Position numbers and translations under genes: made by a program. From positions 29,183 to 93,182 of the forward strand of contig DASTTY010000073.1 of NCBI GenBank assembly GCA_035759925.1: a DNA stretch of 64,000 nucleotides. Direction: 5' to 3'. Shown here piece by piece: positions 41,086 to 48,469 of this stretch; positions within the stretch are counted from its first letter, which is position 1; each line of letters starts with the position of its first letter. The notes under the pieces are model-generated. The model was given only the letters and a program-made list of their open reading frames with translations. It was not told where the DNA came from and did no database searches. Source of the DNA: RHKX01 sp035759925. GTDB taxonomy: Bacteria; Actinomycetota; Thermoleophilia; Solirubrobacterales; 70-9.

Positions 41086-41663
41086 GAGTCCTCCTCGGCG
41101 GCAATCTCCTCGAGCGTGCGGCCGCTCTGCACCGATTCCGCCTGGGTGCTCTCAGGGTTGCGGCGCGCATCGGCATCCGCGTCGCGGCGCTTTATCAAGA
41201 GCCACTGCGGCTTCGCGCCTCCATGGGTGCGCTGCAGGGTCCATCCGCCCCGGAGCTTCTCGCCTTCGAGCCGGAACTTGACGTGACCGGCTTCGATCGA
41301 TGCCGCCATGTCACGTGAATCGTCGAGGTTGGAGTAGGTGCCGCGGTCCCAGACGATCACGGTCCCGGCGCCGTAGTTGCCCTCGCCGATCGTTCCCTCG
41401 AAGTCGATGTAGTCGAGCGGATGGTCCTCGACCTCGACGGCGAGGCGCTTCTCGCGCGGATCGGTCGACGGGCCCTTCGGCACCGCCCACGACCGCAGCG
41501 TTCCGTCGACCTCGAGCCGGAAGTCGTAGTGGAGGCGCCTGGCGTCGTGCTTCTGGATCACGAACCGGTTCCCGCGCTTCTTGGCTGCTCGGGTCACCTT
41601 GCCGGCGGGCTCGCCGCTCTTGCCGGTCCGCTTCGAGCGGTAGCGCTGCAGCCGATCGCTCAT
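41082..41663 (-). CDS. Stand-alone LigD 3'-phosphoesterase domain
   Basis: 193 residues. NRFVIQKHDARRLHYDFRLE is the phosphoesterase signature with its catalytic His and Asp, and the segment HPLDYIDFEGTIGEGNYGAG is also typical. It trims 3'-phosphates and ribonucleotides before ligation. ATG 41663 is chosen over 41693 because it begins MSDRLQRYRSKR just before the domain. It is gene 1 of the split LigD operon; domain order is reversed relative to the pol-PE-lig order in mycobacterial LigD. No Ku gene lies in the window. Confidence 0.88.
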   Translation of the reverse strand: MSDRLQRYRSKRTGKSGEPAGKVTRAAKKRGNRFVIQKHDARRLHYDFRLEVDGTLRSWAVPKGPSTDPREKRLAVEVEDHPLDYIDFEGTIGEGNYGAGTVIVWDRGTYSNLDDSRDMAASIEAGHVKFRLEGEKLRGGWTLQRTHGGAKPQWLLIKRRDADADARRNPESTQAESVQSGRTLEEIAAEEDS

Positions 41664-41686
41664 CTGCGGCAGTCTTGCCGATATCG

Positions 41687-42436
41687 ATGGCACTGCTCGA
41701 GGAGGTGATCGAGGCCCACGGCGGCCGCGAAGCCTGGCTTCGGGCCGAGCGCGTCCGCCTGCGGGCGCGGTCGGGAGGACTGCTGCTGCGGACGCGGGCG
41801 CCGCGCGGCGCGTTCGAGGAGGCCCACCTCGACGTCGAGATCGGCACCGTCCGGGCGACCGCCTCGCCCTATCCGCGCGCAGGAGAGCGCGGCGTCTTCG
41901 CCGACGGCGGCGTCCGGATCGAGACCGAAGCCGGCGAGCTCGTCGCTGCGCGCGAGGACCCGCGGTCCTGCTTCTTCGGGCGCCCCGGCCTTCGCCGCAA
42001 CCTCCGCTGGGACACGCTCGACCTCGTCTACTTCGCCGGCTACGCCTGGTGGAACTACCTCAACCATCCCCTGCTGCTTACCCGCGACGGCGTCATCGCC
42101 ACCGAGGTCGAGCCGCTCCGCCGCCGTGGCGGCGATTGGCGGCGGCTCGAGGTGAGCTTCCCGCCCGGTTTCCATACCCACAGCCGACGGCAGGTCTTCC
42201 ATTACGACGAGGCGCTGCGCCTCCGGCGCCATGACTACGTTGCCGATGTCGTCGGGCGCTGGGCCCACGCCGCCCACTTCTGCGAGGAGCACCGCGAGTC
42301 CGGCGGGCTGTTGTTCCCGACCCGCCGCCGCGTCTACCCGATCGCGCCGGGCGGCCGCGTCCTGCCCGGCCCGGTGCTAGTCGCCCTGGACCTCGGCGAG
42401 ATCGACGTGGAGACAAGCCCGGCCTCTGCCGGCTGA
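41687..42436 (+). CDS. Conserved-looking hypothetical protein
   Basis: 249 residues, soluble, Arg- and aromatic-rich. LEEVIEAHGGREAWLRAERVRLRARSGG at the N-terminus, then beta-rich segments (LVYFAGYAWWNYLNHPLLLTRDGV, WRRLEVSFPPGFHTHSRRQVFHYDEALRLRRHDYV). It resembles a lipoprotein-localisation (LolA/LolB)-like beta half-barrel, but without a signal sequence; this is a weak impression. I take ATG 41687. Divergent from the LigD operon, 23 bp apart. Confidence 0.65.
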   Translation: MALLEEVIEAHGGREAWLRAERVRLRARSGGLLLRTRAPRGAFEEAHLDVEIGTVRATASPYPRAGERGVFADGGVRIETEAGELVAAREDPRSCFFGRPGLRRNLRWDTLDLVYFAGYAWWNYLNHPLLLTRDGVIATEVEPLRRRGGDWRRLEVSFPPGFHTHSRRQVFHYDEALRLRRHDYVADVVGRWAHAAHFCEEHRESGGLLFPTRRRVYPIAPGGRVLPGPVLVALDLGEIDVETSPASAG

Positions 42437-42460
42437 CTGCTCAGCCACGCAACGCCGCGA

Positions 42461-42571
42461 TCAGCGGCCGCCGCCGATCACGCCTAGGATCAGCAGCAGG
42501 ACGAGCGTCGCGATCACCGAGACGACAATCGATCCAAAGCACCCGAGCCGGTTCGAGAAGAACAGGAACAT
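42461..42571 (-). CDS. 36-residue membrane microprotein
   Basis: The protein reads MFLFFSNRLGCFGSIVVSVI, then ATLVLLLILGVIGGGR and stop at 42461. One transmembrane helix with a short Cys-containing N-terminal loop. Microproteins of this shape are common in actinobacteria. It follows the 69-residue gene by 13 bp on the same strand and is probably cotranscribed from the same SigB-like promoter. Confidence 0.6.
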   Translation of the reverse strand: MFLFFSNRLGCFGSIVVSVIATLVLLLILGVIGGGR

Positions 42572-42584
42572 CCGCAAAGCCCGG

Positions 42585-42794
42585 TCAGCCGGACATCCAC
42601 TCCTCGGCTCCGAGCTGACGGTATCGCCAGCCTTCCTCCGACTCCCGTCTCACACGCGTTTTCCGGCATGCGCGAAGCCACAGGGCCGCCTTGGCGTCTC
42701 GACCCACTCCCAGCTGCTCGATCCGATCCTCGATCTCGGCCATCGGCCGGCCGGCGGCAAGCATCCGATCGATCTGCTCCCTCGCGTCGTTCAC
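42585..42794 (-). CDS. Small acidic-basic protein of unknown function
   Basis: 69 residues: VNDAREQIDRMLAAGRPMAE, then IEDRIEQLGVGRDAKAALWL and a charged C-terminus ending WRYRQLGAEEWMSG. The arrangement resembles small helical proteins of unknown function seen near stress genes. GTG 42794 has a strong GAGGAGAG ribosome-binding site and a SigB-like promoter. The same frame stays open upstream only by chance. Confidence 0.65.
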   Translation of the reverse strand: MNDAREQIDRMLAAGRPMAEIEDRIEQLGVGRDAKAALWLRACRKTRVRRESEEGWRYRQLGAEEWMSG

Positions 42795-42837
42795 TGCCCG
42801 TTCTCTCCTCGGTGATCGATGACTCTCCCGCGGGGAC

Positions 42838-42863
42838 GTACCCCCAGCGGCAGGCTGCGAAAC
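42838..42863 (-). promoter_or_regulatory. SigB/SigF-like promoter of the 69-residue gene
   Basis: Minus strand GTTTCG (42863-42858), 14 bp, GGGTAC (42843-42838), 43 bp before GTG 42794. Confidence 0.6.
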
Positions 42864-42902
42864 CCGCTCGGAGTGCGCGTGCGGCGGCGTTGGCGCCGAC
42901 AC

Positions 42903-42931
42903 TTGACAACGGGTCCATTCATTGATTAGAA
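42903..42931 (+). promoter_or_regulatory. Sigma-70-type promoter of the STAS gene
   Basis: TTGACA (42903-42908), 17 bp, TTAGAA (42926-42931), about 47 bp before ATG 42979. The perfect -35 hexamer stands out in this GC-rich genome. Confidence 0.5.
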
Positions 42932-42978
42932 ATCCCGTCGCATCCCTTCTCGGCATCTCGTGTTCCCAGGCTCGTGTC

Positions 42979-43326
42979 ATGTCTTTGTTCAGGGTTGAAA
43001 CAGCTTTCGTCGATGGCGTTGAGCGAATCTCGCTGAGGGGCGAGCTCGATCGGGCTGCCCTTGGCGATCTCGAATTGGCGCTGCTGACGGTGGAGGACCG
43101 CCCGGTCCTCCTCGATCTCACCGATTGCGAGTTCATCGACTCCAGCGGGATCGCGCTGATCGTCGAACATTGGCGACAGAGGGACGGTCGGCTGACCTTG
43201 GCGGGAGCGAGGTCGCAGACCGCACGGATCCTCGAAATCACGGGCATCGGGGCGACGATCGGCGCCTTCGACAGCTTCGAGGAGGCATGCGCCGCCCTGA
43301 AGAACGATGTCGGTCACGGGGGTTGA
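42979..43326 (+). CDS. STAS-domain anti-sigma factor antagonist
   Basis: 115 residues. LRGELDRAALGDLE and LLDLTDCEFIDSSGIALIVEHW are typical of SpoIIAA/RsbV proteins; the Ser in DSSG is the residue phosphorylated by the cognate kinase. When dephosphorylated it binds an anti-sigma factor and releases the sigma factor. It is one of three STAS genes in the window. ATG 42979 is chosen over 42922 because it starts right before the domain. Confidence 0.85.
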   Translation: MSLFRVETAFVDGVERISLRGELDRAALGDLELALLTVEDRPVLLDLTDCEFIDSSGIALIVEHWRQRDGRLTLAGARSQTARILEITGIGATIGAFDSFEEACAALKNDVGHGG

Positions 43327-43358
43327 ACCACGGCCGCGGCCGTGGTTCTCATCCGCGA

Positions 43359-43607
43359 TCAGCGAGAACGCCGTCTCAGCGGCATCAGTTTCCCCGTCGG
43401 TTCGGCGCTGTCGAGTGAATCACCGATCAGCCACAGGGTCGGAGCCCACAGACCGACGAAGATAGCTCGGCGCTCCGAGTTCCCACGCTCGTCCTGGTCG
43501 ACCGTCTTCGCACGAATCCATAACCCGATGCAAAGGCCCACGGACCCCAGCGAGACCACGCGGAGGTAGACGCTTCGGAGCCCAGCTTTGCGCATCAGCG
43601 CGAGCAT
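43359..43607 (-). CDS. Small two-helix membrane protein
   Basis: 82 residues. VYLRVVSLGSVGLCIGLWIR and AIFVGLWAPTLWLIGDSLD are hydrophobic segments either side of a charged loop (AKTVDQDERGNSERR). The final GDSLDSAEP motif recurs in small actinobacterial membrane proteins. ATG 43607 is chosen because a SigB-like promoter ends 9 bp before it; ATG 43595 is the alternative. Divergent from the DUF1990 operon. Confidence 0.65.
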   Translation of the reverse strand: MLALMRKAGLRSVYLRVVSLGSVGLCIGLWIRAKTVDQDERGNSERRAIFVGLWAPTLWLIGDSLDSAEPTGKLMPLRRRSR

Positions 43608-43616
43608 GGAAGCCCG

Positions 43617-43641
43617 GTACCCGCCGACACTGCGACCTAAC
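43617..43641 (-). promoter_or_regulatory. SigB/SigF-like promoter of the 82-residue gene
   Basis: Minus strand GTTAGG (43641-43636), 13 bp, GGGTAC (43622-43617), 9 bp before ATG 43607. Confidence 0.55.
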
Positions 43642-43649
43642 ACAGCGAG

Positions 43650-43674
43650 GTTGAGCGCCCACCCATCGGGGTAA
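43650..43674 (+). promoter_or_regulatory. SigB/SigF-like promoter of the DUF1990 operon
   Basis: GTTGAG (43650-43655), 13 bp, GGGTAA (43669-43674), 8 bp before ATG 43683. Eight bp from the divergent promoter. Confidence 0.55.
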
Positions 43675-43682
43675 CCGCGGCC

Positions 43683-44393
43683 ATGCCGAAATCCCCGGGA
43701 GCGGCAACGCAGCTGAAGATCGCGTCGAGGTGGCCGCTCGGGGTCGCCTTGACGTCGTGGCGCTACATGTGGCGCACCACCCCGATGCACCGCCGGGAGA
43801 CCACGGGCGATCTCGAAAAACACTGCCCGCCGGCTTTTCCCGACGGCGTGAGCTCCGATGAGGTCCAGTACGCAAGCGATGGCGTCGGGCCACTTTTCCA
43901 TCGCCTCTACCGGACGAGGATCAATAAATCCGAGATCGAGGCGAAGGACCTGATCGAAGAGATCGCAGAGGATCCGGACCGGATCTCGCCCTCCGAGTTC
44001 GCCACCTTCAGAAAGGTGACCGGTGAGCAAGGGACGATGCGAGTCGGCGACGAGTTCGTGGTCCGGATGGCGGCTCCCTGGGACGGTCCCGTTCGAGTAG
44101 TGCGTCGCGAGGCGGACAGGTTCATGTACGCAACTTTGAACGGCCACCTGGAAGCGGGGCAGATCGAGTTTCGCTGCTCGGATCGAGATGGGCTCATGGT
44201 CTTCGAGATCGAAAGCTGGGCGCGCAACAAGGACCGGCTCACGAACCTCCTCTACAGCCACATGCGCATGTCGAAGGAGATCCAGGTGCATATGTGGACG
44301 TCGGTTCTCGAACGCGCCGCAAAGCTCGCCGGGGGCCGCATCGTCGATGGGATCGACATCGAAACGGTCGTCTGCAGCGACGGCGATGCTTGA
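43683..44393 (+). CDS. DUF1990/SRPBCC-like protein, first of a pair
   Basis: 236 residues. GPLFHRLYRTRINKSEIEAKDLIEEIAEDPDRISPSEFATF is followed by a beta-rich domain (TLNGHLEAGQIEFRCSDRDGLMVFEIESWARNKD). The second half resembles the START-like fold of DUF1990. A hydrophobic N-terminal segment (SRWPLGVALTSWRYMWRTTP) may make it membrane-associated. No function is known. The next gene overlaps its 3' end by 8 bp. Confidence 0.75.
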   Translation: MPKSPGAATQLKIASRWPLGVALTSWRYMWRTTPMHRRETTGDLEKHCPPAFPDGVSSDEVQYASDGVGPLFHRLYRTRINKSEIEAKDLIEEIAEDPDRISPSEFATFRKVTGEQGTMRVGDEFVVRMAAPWDGPVRVVRREADRFMYATLNGHLEAGQIEFRCSDRDGLMVFEIESWARNKDRLTNLLYSHMRMSKEIQVHMWTSVLERAAKLAGGRIVDGIDIETVVCSDGDA

Positions 44394-45066
44394 TCGGCGT
44401 ACCTCGAGCGAGCCCCCTTGGTTTCCCTGGCAGCGCGGCGCAAGCGAGCAGCTGCCGCGCCTCGCAGAGCTGGATTTCAACTACTTCGGCCAGGAGCTGC
44501 CGGCGGTCGCGAGTGGATCGTGGCGGGTCGATGACTACCTGCAGGCTCTACCGAGCGAGTCGCCGGGTCCGCCGACACCGGGAGGTGCCTTCGCGACGGC
44601 CCGAGGGTTGATCGACCGATACGAGTTCGCCGACCCGGGCACGGTCAGGGCTTGGTTCCTGCTCGGAGCCACACCGCTCGGCCGCGACATGCTTCTCGAG
44701 CTTCGCTGGCATGTGCTCACCGTCAGGGTCGGCGTTCGCGTCAACGAGGTCTTCGACGAACGGCGGCAGGTCGGTGGTCGGCCGGTGCAGGTCTGGGGCT
44801 GGGCCTATCGGACTCTCGAAGGCCATGTCGAGCGCGGTCAGATGAGCTATGAGGTCTGGAAATGGCTCGACAGCGGTGCGGTCGAGTTCAGGATCCACGT
44901 CGTCTCCCAGTTCGCCGCCATCCGCAACCCCATCCTCAGAATCGGCTTCCGAGCGGTCGGTCGCCGTGAGCAGGTGACCTTTGCGCGACGGTGCTGCGAG
45001 CGGATGGAGGCGCTGGTGAGGGCAGCCGTCTGCGATGAGGGCACCCTCACGGTCGGACAGCCATGA
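44386..45066 (+). CDS. DUF1990 protein, second of a pair
   Basis: 226 residues. RVNEVFDERRQVGGRPVQVWGWAYRTLEGHVERGQMSYEVWKW is characteristic of DUF1990. The fold is START/SRPBCC-like, so it may bind a lipid-like ligand. No catalytic residues are known. ATG 44386 overlaps the previous stop by 8 bp. The two proteins share only the general fold, so they are probably not recent duplicates. Confidence 0.82.
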   Translation: MLDRRTSSEPPWFPWQRGASEQLPRLAELDFNYFGQELPAVASGSWRVDDYLQALPSESPGPPTPGGAFATARGLIDRYEFADPGTVRAWFLLGATPLGRDMLLELRWHVLTVRVGVRVNEVFDERRQVGGRPVQVWGWAYRTLEGHVERGQMSYEVWKWLDSGAVEFRIHVVSQFAAIRNPILRIGFRAVGRREQVTFARRCCERMEALVRAAVCDEGTLTVGQP

Positions 45067-45218
45067 CGGGACGACGGCAGCGCAAGCAGTACCGCGACTC
45101 GCAGGGCCGGCTTCCACCTATCCAGACGGCCGGCGGATCTGGTTCCAAGACGGCGTCAGGACCGGGTTCGATCGTCGAGCCCGGCGAGAGAGATCGATCC
45201 GCGACGGGGAGCCCGCCG

Positions 45219-45243
45219 GTTTGTAGGCGTGGTGGCCGGGTAC
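45219..45243 (+). promoter_or_regulatory. SigB/SigF-like promoter of the acidic-protein gene
   Basis: GTTTGT (45219-45224), 13 bp, GGGTAC (45238-45243), 50 bp before ATG 45294. Its position supports the shorter reading of that gene. Confidence 0.6.
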
Positions 45244-45293
45244 GCGGTGCGGTCAGGGCGACCTGGATCACACCAGACTTGGAAGGACCTGCC

Positions 45294-45476
45294 ATGGAAG
45301 CCGACCCCCATCGCCAGGACGTGGATCCCGGCGACGACGACATCCGCCAGGAAGAGGACCTCGACGATCACGCCGACGAGCCCGCCGAGGGTGAAGTCGG
45401 GCCGGCCGAGGACATCGAGAACGACCCTGCCTACAGCCCCGAGGACGAGGGCCTGCGGCAGATCAAGGGTGGTTGA
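45294..45476 (+). CDS. Small highly acidic protein
   Basis: 60 residues, about 40% Asp/Glu and no hydrophobic core, so intrinsically disordered. MEADPHRQDVDPGDDDIRQE opens it; YSPEDEGLRQIKGG closes it. ATG 45294 has a GGAAGGA site 7 bp upstream and a SigB-like promoter. ATG 45063, in the same frame, overlaps the DUF1990 stop, but the added residues are low-complexity and it precedes the promoter. The TTG of the next gene overlaps its stop. Confidence 0.65.
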   Translation: MEADPHRQDVDPGDDDIRQEEDLDDHADEPAEGEVGPAEDIENDPAYSPEDEGLRQIKGG

Positions 45477-46333
45477 AGATCGAGACCGTAGTCGTCACCG
45501 GCAGCTCGTCCGGCATCGGCCGGGCCACCGCCCTGCGTCTGGCGAGGTCGGGATATCGCGTCGTCGCGGGGGTCCGTTCCGCCGCGGATGGACAATCGCT
45601 CGAGGCCGAGCTGAACGGTGACGGTGGACACATCGACCCGGTTGAAATCGACGTCACCGACCCCCACACGATCGAAACGGCCCGCGCGCGTGCGAAGGAT
45701 TTGACCGATTCGGACGGTCTCGTCGGTCTCGTCAACAACGCCGGGATCCCGGTCACGGGCCCGATGGAGGTGTTGCCGATCGCAGACCTCCGCCGCGAGC
45801 TCGACGTGAACCTGACCGGGCAGATCGCGGTCAGCCAGGCGTTCCTCCCGATGCTCCGCGCGGCGGAGGGCAGGATCGTCTTCGTCAGCTCGATCGGCGG
45901 CCAGCTCGTCTTTCCTTTCGCAGGCGCCTACCACGCCTCGAAGTTCGGCCTCGAGGCAGCGGCCGAGGCGCTCCGCACCGAGCTCAAGGGCAGCGGTGTC
46001 GACGTCGCCATCGTCGAGCCGGGCGTCACCGACTCACGGATCTGGGAGAAGGCCGTCGAACAGGCGCGAGACCTGATGGCGAACCTGCCCGCCCCACAGC
46101 GCAACCTCTACGAGCAGGACATGGAACGGTTCGAAGAGCGGCTGAGGCAGACGCGGGACGGCGAGAACATGAGCGCCGATACGGTCGCGGCGAAGATCGA
46201 GAAGGCGTTGACCGCCACCCGGCCCCCGAGCCGGCTTCCGATCGGGATCGGAGCGAAGATCGGCTACCGGCTACGACCCGTGATTCCCGACAAGGTGTGG
46301 GCGATCGCCTCCCGGCGCCCTTTCTCGAACTGA
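45473..46333 (+). CDS. SDR oxidoreductase with TTG start
   Basis: 286 residues. TVVVTGSSSGIGRATALRLA, LVNNAGIP, and FVSSIGGQLVFPFAGAYHASKFGLE with the complete Ser-Tyr-Lys. The last ~60 residues (PPSRLPIGIGAKIGYRLRPVIPDKVW) resemble retinol-dehydrogenase-like SDRs. The start is TTG 45473, overlapping the acidic gene's stop (TTGA), so translation is coupled. The substrate is probably hydrophobic but unknown. Confidence 0.83.
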   Translation: MKIETVVVTGSSSGIGRATALRLARSGYRVVAGVRSAADGQSLEAELNGDGGHIDPVEIDVTDPHTIETARARAKDLTDSDGLVGLVNNAGIPVTGPMEVLPIADLRRELDVNLTGQIAVSQAFLPMLRAAEGRIVFVSSIGGQLVFPFAGAYHASKFGLEAAAEALRTELKGSGVDVAIVEPGVTDSRIWEKAVEQARDLMANLPAPQRNLYEQDMERFEERLRQTRDGENMSADTVAAKIEKALTATRPPSRLPIGIGAKIGYRLRPVIPDKVWAIASRRPFSN

Positions 46334-46336
46334 AGG

Positions 46337-47812
46337 TCAGAACAGACGCTGTGCGACCGGCGCCGGTTGTTCGGGCTCCTCCGGTGTTGCCGGCATCCCG
46401 CTCCGGCGAGGCTGCCGTGGCCGCGCCCTGCCGCCACGTCGGACCATCGCCCCGAGCCGGCGGCGCTCCTCGGCCTCCATATTGCCGCCCCCGGCATAGA
46501 GCTGCTCATAACGGGGCACCAGGTCGGGCCGATACTGCCGCAGCCAGTCGAGGAAGATCGAACGGACCTCGCCGCGCAGGTGCAGGGCAATGCCGCTTAT
46601 GCTCGTCGCCCCGGCTTCGCCGCAGAGCTCGAGGATCTCGTTCACCTGCGCCGGCGAGTCGTTGATGCCCGGCATCAGCGGCGCGATCAGCACGCCGGCC
46701 TCGATCCCCGCCTCGCGCAGCGCCGCAACCGCCTCGATCCGCTTCCGCGGATTCGGCGTCGCCGGCTCGCTGGCCCGCCACGCCTTCTCGTCGAGCGTCG
46801 GGATCGAGAGGCTCGCCGCAAACCGCGTTCGCTCGTTCAGCTTCCGGAACAGGTCGAGGTCGCGGAGCAGAAGCGGCGACTTCGTCAGCACCGAGCACGG
46901 GTTCCGAGCCTCGAGCAGCGCCTCCCAGACCGCCCTCGTGATCCGGTAGCGCCCCTCGACCCACTGGTACGGATCGGTGTTCGTCCCGAGCGCGATCAGC
47001 TCGCCCTTCCAGCTCGGGCGCCGCAGCTCCGCCCGCAGGACCTCGGGCAGATTGACCTTGACGATGATCTCGCGCTCGAAGTCCTCGCGGGCATTGAGGT
47101 CGAGGTACTCGTGGGTCGGCCGAGCGAAGCAGTTGTGGCTGATCACTCCGTCGGCGATGAAGTCCCCGGTCCCGGTCGTGATGTCGAACATCTCGATCTC
47201 GCGGCCAAGCGGCTCGATCTCGACGATTCGGATCGGCCTCGGCGTTTCGCCCATGTCGAGCGGCCCTCGGCTCGTGTCGATTCCCAGCAGTCGGTTGCTC
47301 AGGGTGAGATGAGGGCGGCGCGAGGCGCCCTGCTCGGCGCCGGTCACGTACTTCCAGCCGCGATCGCTGAGAAAGCGGTGATCAGCGCTGGCGATCAGCT
47401 CGGTGCCGTTCTCGAGCCGGATCGCGAAAGCCGGCTTCTTGGTTTCCCAATGGTTGAGGACGCGGGTCTTCACGTAGCGTCTGTAGCAGCCGTCGATTCG
47501 GGTCCCATAGATCTCGTCGCCTACTCGTAGGTCCGCGATCGCCGTCGTCCTCCCATCGCCGCGGAGGACGCGCGTCCCGCCCCAGATACAGAATTTGCAG
47601 GCATGGGTGCATCCCCTGTAGGGGTTGATCGTGTGGCGGAAGTCGACGTAGCTCATCGGGCCGACGTCGTTGATCGCCGAGCGCGCCTCGATCTCGTGGA
47701 ATCGAATGCCGACAGCCTCGGGCGCGTCGAACGTCCGCGTCACCGTCCCGCGGTCGAGGCCGGGAAGGGTCGCGGGCCCTGCGGAGCCGGCTTTGAGGTT
47801 GTCCCAGCGCAC
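46337..47812 (-). CDS. Rv2578c-family radical SAM protein with in-frame intein
   Basis: 491-residue precursor; 338 residues after splicing. The N-extein ends YRGCTHACKF and the C-extein begins CFARPTHEYLD, so splicing restores the CxxxCxxC cluster-binding motif. The C-terminal part includes LIALGTNTDPYQWVEGRYRITRAVWE and LTKSPLLLRDLD, as in the Rv2578c/Spl-like group. Function is unproven; relatives include DNA-repair and RNA-modifying enzymes. GTG 47812 matches the MRW-type start of Rv2578c proteins. It is convergent with the SDR gene, 3 bp apart. Confidence 0.88.
   Translation of the reverse strand: MRWDNLKAGSAGPATLPGLDRGTVTRTFDAPEAVGIRFHEIEARSAINDVGPMSYVDFRHTINPYRGCTHACKFCIWGGTRVLRGDGRTTAIADLRVGDEIYGTRIDGCYRRYVKTRVLNHWETKKPAFAIRLENGTELIASADHRFLSDRGWKYVTGAEQGASRRPHLTLSNRLLGIDTSRGPLDMGETPRPIRIVEIEPLGREIEMFDITTGTGDFIADGVISHNCFARPTHEYLDLNAREDFEREIIVKVNLPEVLRAELRRPSWKGELIALGTNTDPYQWVEGRYRITRAVWEALLEARNPCSVLTKSPLLLRDLDLFRKLNERTRFAASLSIPTLDEKAWRASEPATPNPRKRIEAVAALREAGIEAGVLIAPLMPGINDSPAQVNEILELCGEAGATSISGIALHLRGEVRSIFLDWLRQYRPDLVPRYEQLYAGGGNMEAEERRRLGAMVRRGGRARPRQPRRSGMPATPEEPEQPAPVAQRLF
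47132..47590 (-). other. Mini-intein, 153 residues
   Basis: Begins with Cys1 (CIWGGTRVLRGDG, block A), contains GTELIASADHRFLS (block B, with the conserved His), DITTGTGDFIADGVISHN (blocks F and G) and is followed by Cys+1. There is no space for a homing endonuclease, so it cannot now move by itself. The insertion site is the third Cys of the radical SAM cluster, the most conserved site available. Confidence 0.88.
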
Positions 47813-47848
47813 GAACAGATGTTCGCATAGGGACCGGACGGCCGCGCC

Positions 47849-47874
47849 GTTTCCGGTCCTCAACGCGCGGGTAG
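47849..47874 (+). promoter_or_regulatory. SigB/SigF-like promoter of the DUF1360 gene
   Basis: GTTTCC (47849-47854), 14 bp, GGGTAG (47869-47874), 10 bp before ATG 47885. Confidence 0.6.
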
Positions 47875-47884
47875 CCCGTCCGCG

Positions 47885-48391
47885 ATGGACGTGCCGAGCC
47901 CTCCCGATCCGACCGCCGGCTACGCGCCCGACGACGACCGCCCGCTCGCCTCCTACTCGATCCTCACCGGCACCTTCGGCATCGGCTTCGTCGCCTCCCT
48001 GTGGCTCGCCTTTCGCCGCCGCGGAGAGCTGCCCGAGAGCTATGGCCTGCTCGACATCGTCACGATCGGAATCGCGACCCACAAGGTCGCGCGGCTGATC
48101 TCAAAGGACAAGGTCACGGCCTTCATGCGGGCCCCGTTCACCCGTTACCAGGAGCCGGGCGGCCCCGGCGAGCTCGAGGAGGAGCCGCGTGGCGAAGGAC
48201 TCCGCTATGCGGTCGGTGAGTTGCTGGTCTGCCCCTACTGCATCGCCCAGTGGGTCGTGACCGGCTTCGCGGTCGGCATGGTCGGTGCTCCGAAGATGAC
48301 CCGGCTGCTGGCGCTGATCTTCACCGGGCATGCGATCTCCGACTTCCTGCAGATCGCCTACAAGGCTGCCGAGGAGGCCGGCACAGGCTGA
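47885..48391 (+). CDS. DUF1360 membrane protein
   Basis: 168 residues. DIVTIGIATHKVARLISKDKVTAFMRAPFTRY and GEGLRYAVGELLVCPYCIAQWV are DUF1360 signatures, with a CPYC motif in a membrane loop. One N-terminal helix (SILTGTFGIGFVASLWLAF) and two C-terminal ones. DUF1360 includes Bacillus YjcA-like sporulation/stress proteins; the biochemical role is unknown. The Cys pair could bind metal or form a disulfide. Confidence 0.83.
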   Translation: MDVPSPPDPTAGYAPDDDRPLASYSILTGTFGIGFVASLWLAFRRRGELPESYGLLDIVTIGIATHKVARLISKDKVTAFMRAPFTRYQEPGGPGELEEEPRGEGLRYAVGELLVCPYCIAQWVVTGFAVGMVGAPKMTRLLALIFTGHAISDFLQIAYKAAEEAGTG

Positions 48392-48398
48392 CGCAGGT

Positions 48399-48424
48399 GT
48401 TTATTCCCGGCCCACGCCGGGAAA
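48399..48424 (+). promoter_or_regulatory. SigB/SigF-like promoter of the CsbD operon
   Basis: GTTTAT (48399-48404), 14 bp, GGGAAA (48419-48424), 45 bp before TTG 48470. csbD is a classical SigB-dependent gene in Bacillus, which supports the reading. Confidence 0.68.
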
Positions 48425-48469
48425 GCGGTCCGCACGTTCCGAACGAGCAACCGAGGATCGGAGGACATC

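Noticed and set aside
45063..45293. Longer reading of the acidic protein starting at ATG 45063 (ATGA overlap with the DUF1990 stop)
   Set aside because: The added 77 residues are low-complexity, and a SigB-like promoter lies at 45219-45243 inside this stretch. The overlap is probably chance.
48391..48430. CCCGGCCCACGCCGGGA as a terminator for the DUF1360 gene
   Set aside because: It can fold, but the same bases form the spacer and -10 of a better-supported SigB-like promoter for the CsbD gene.
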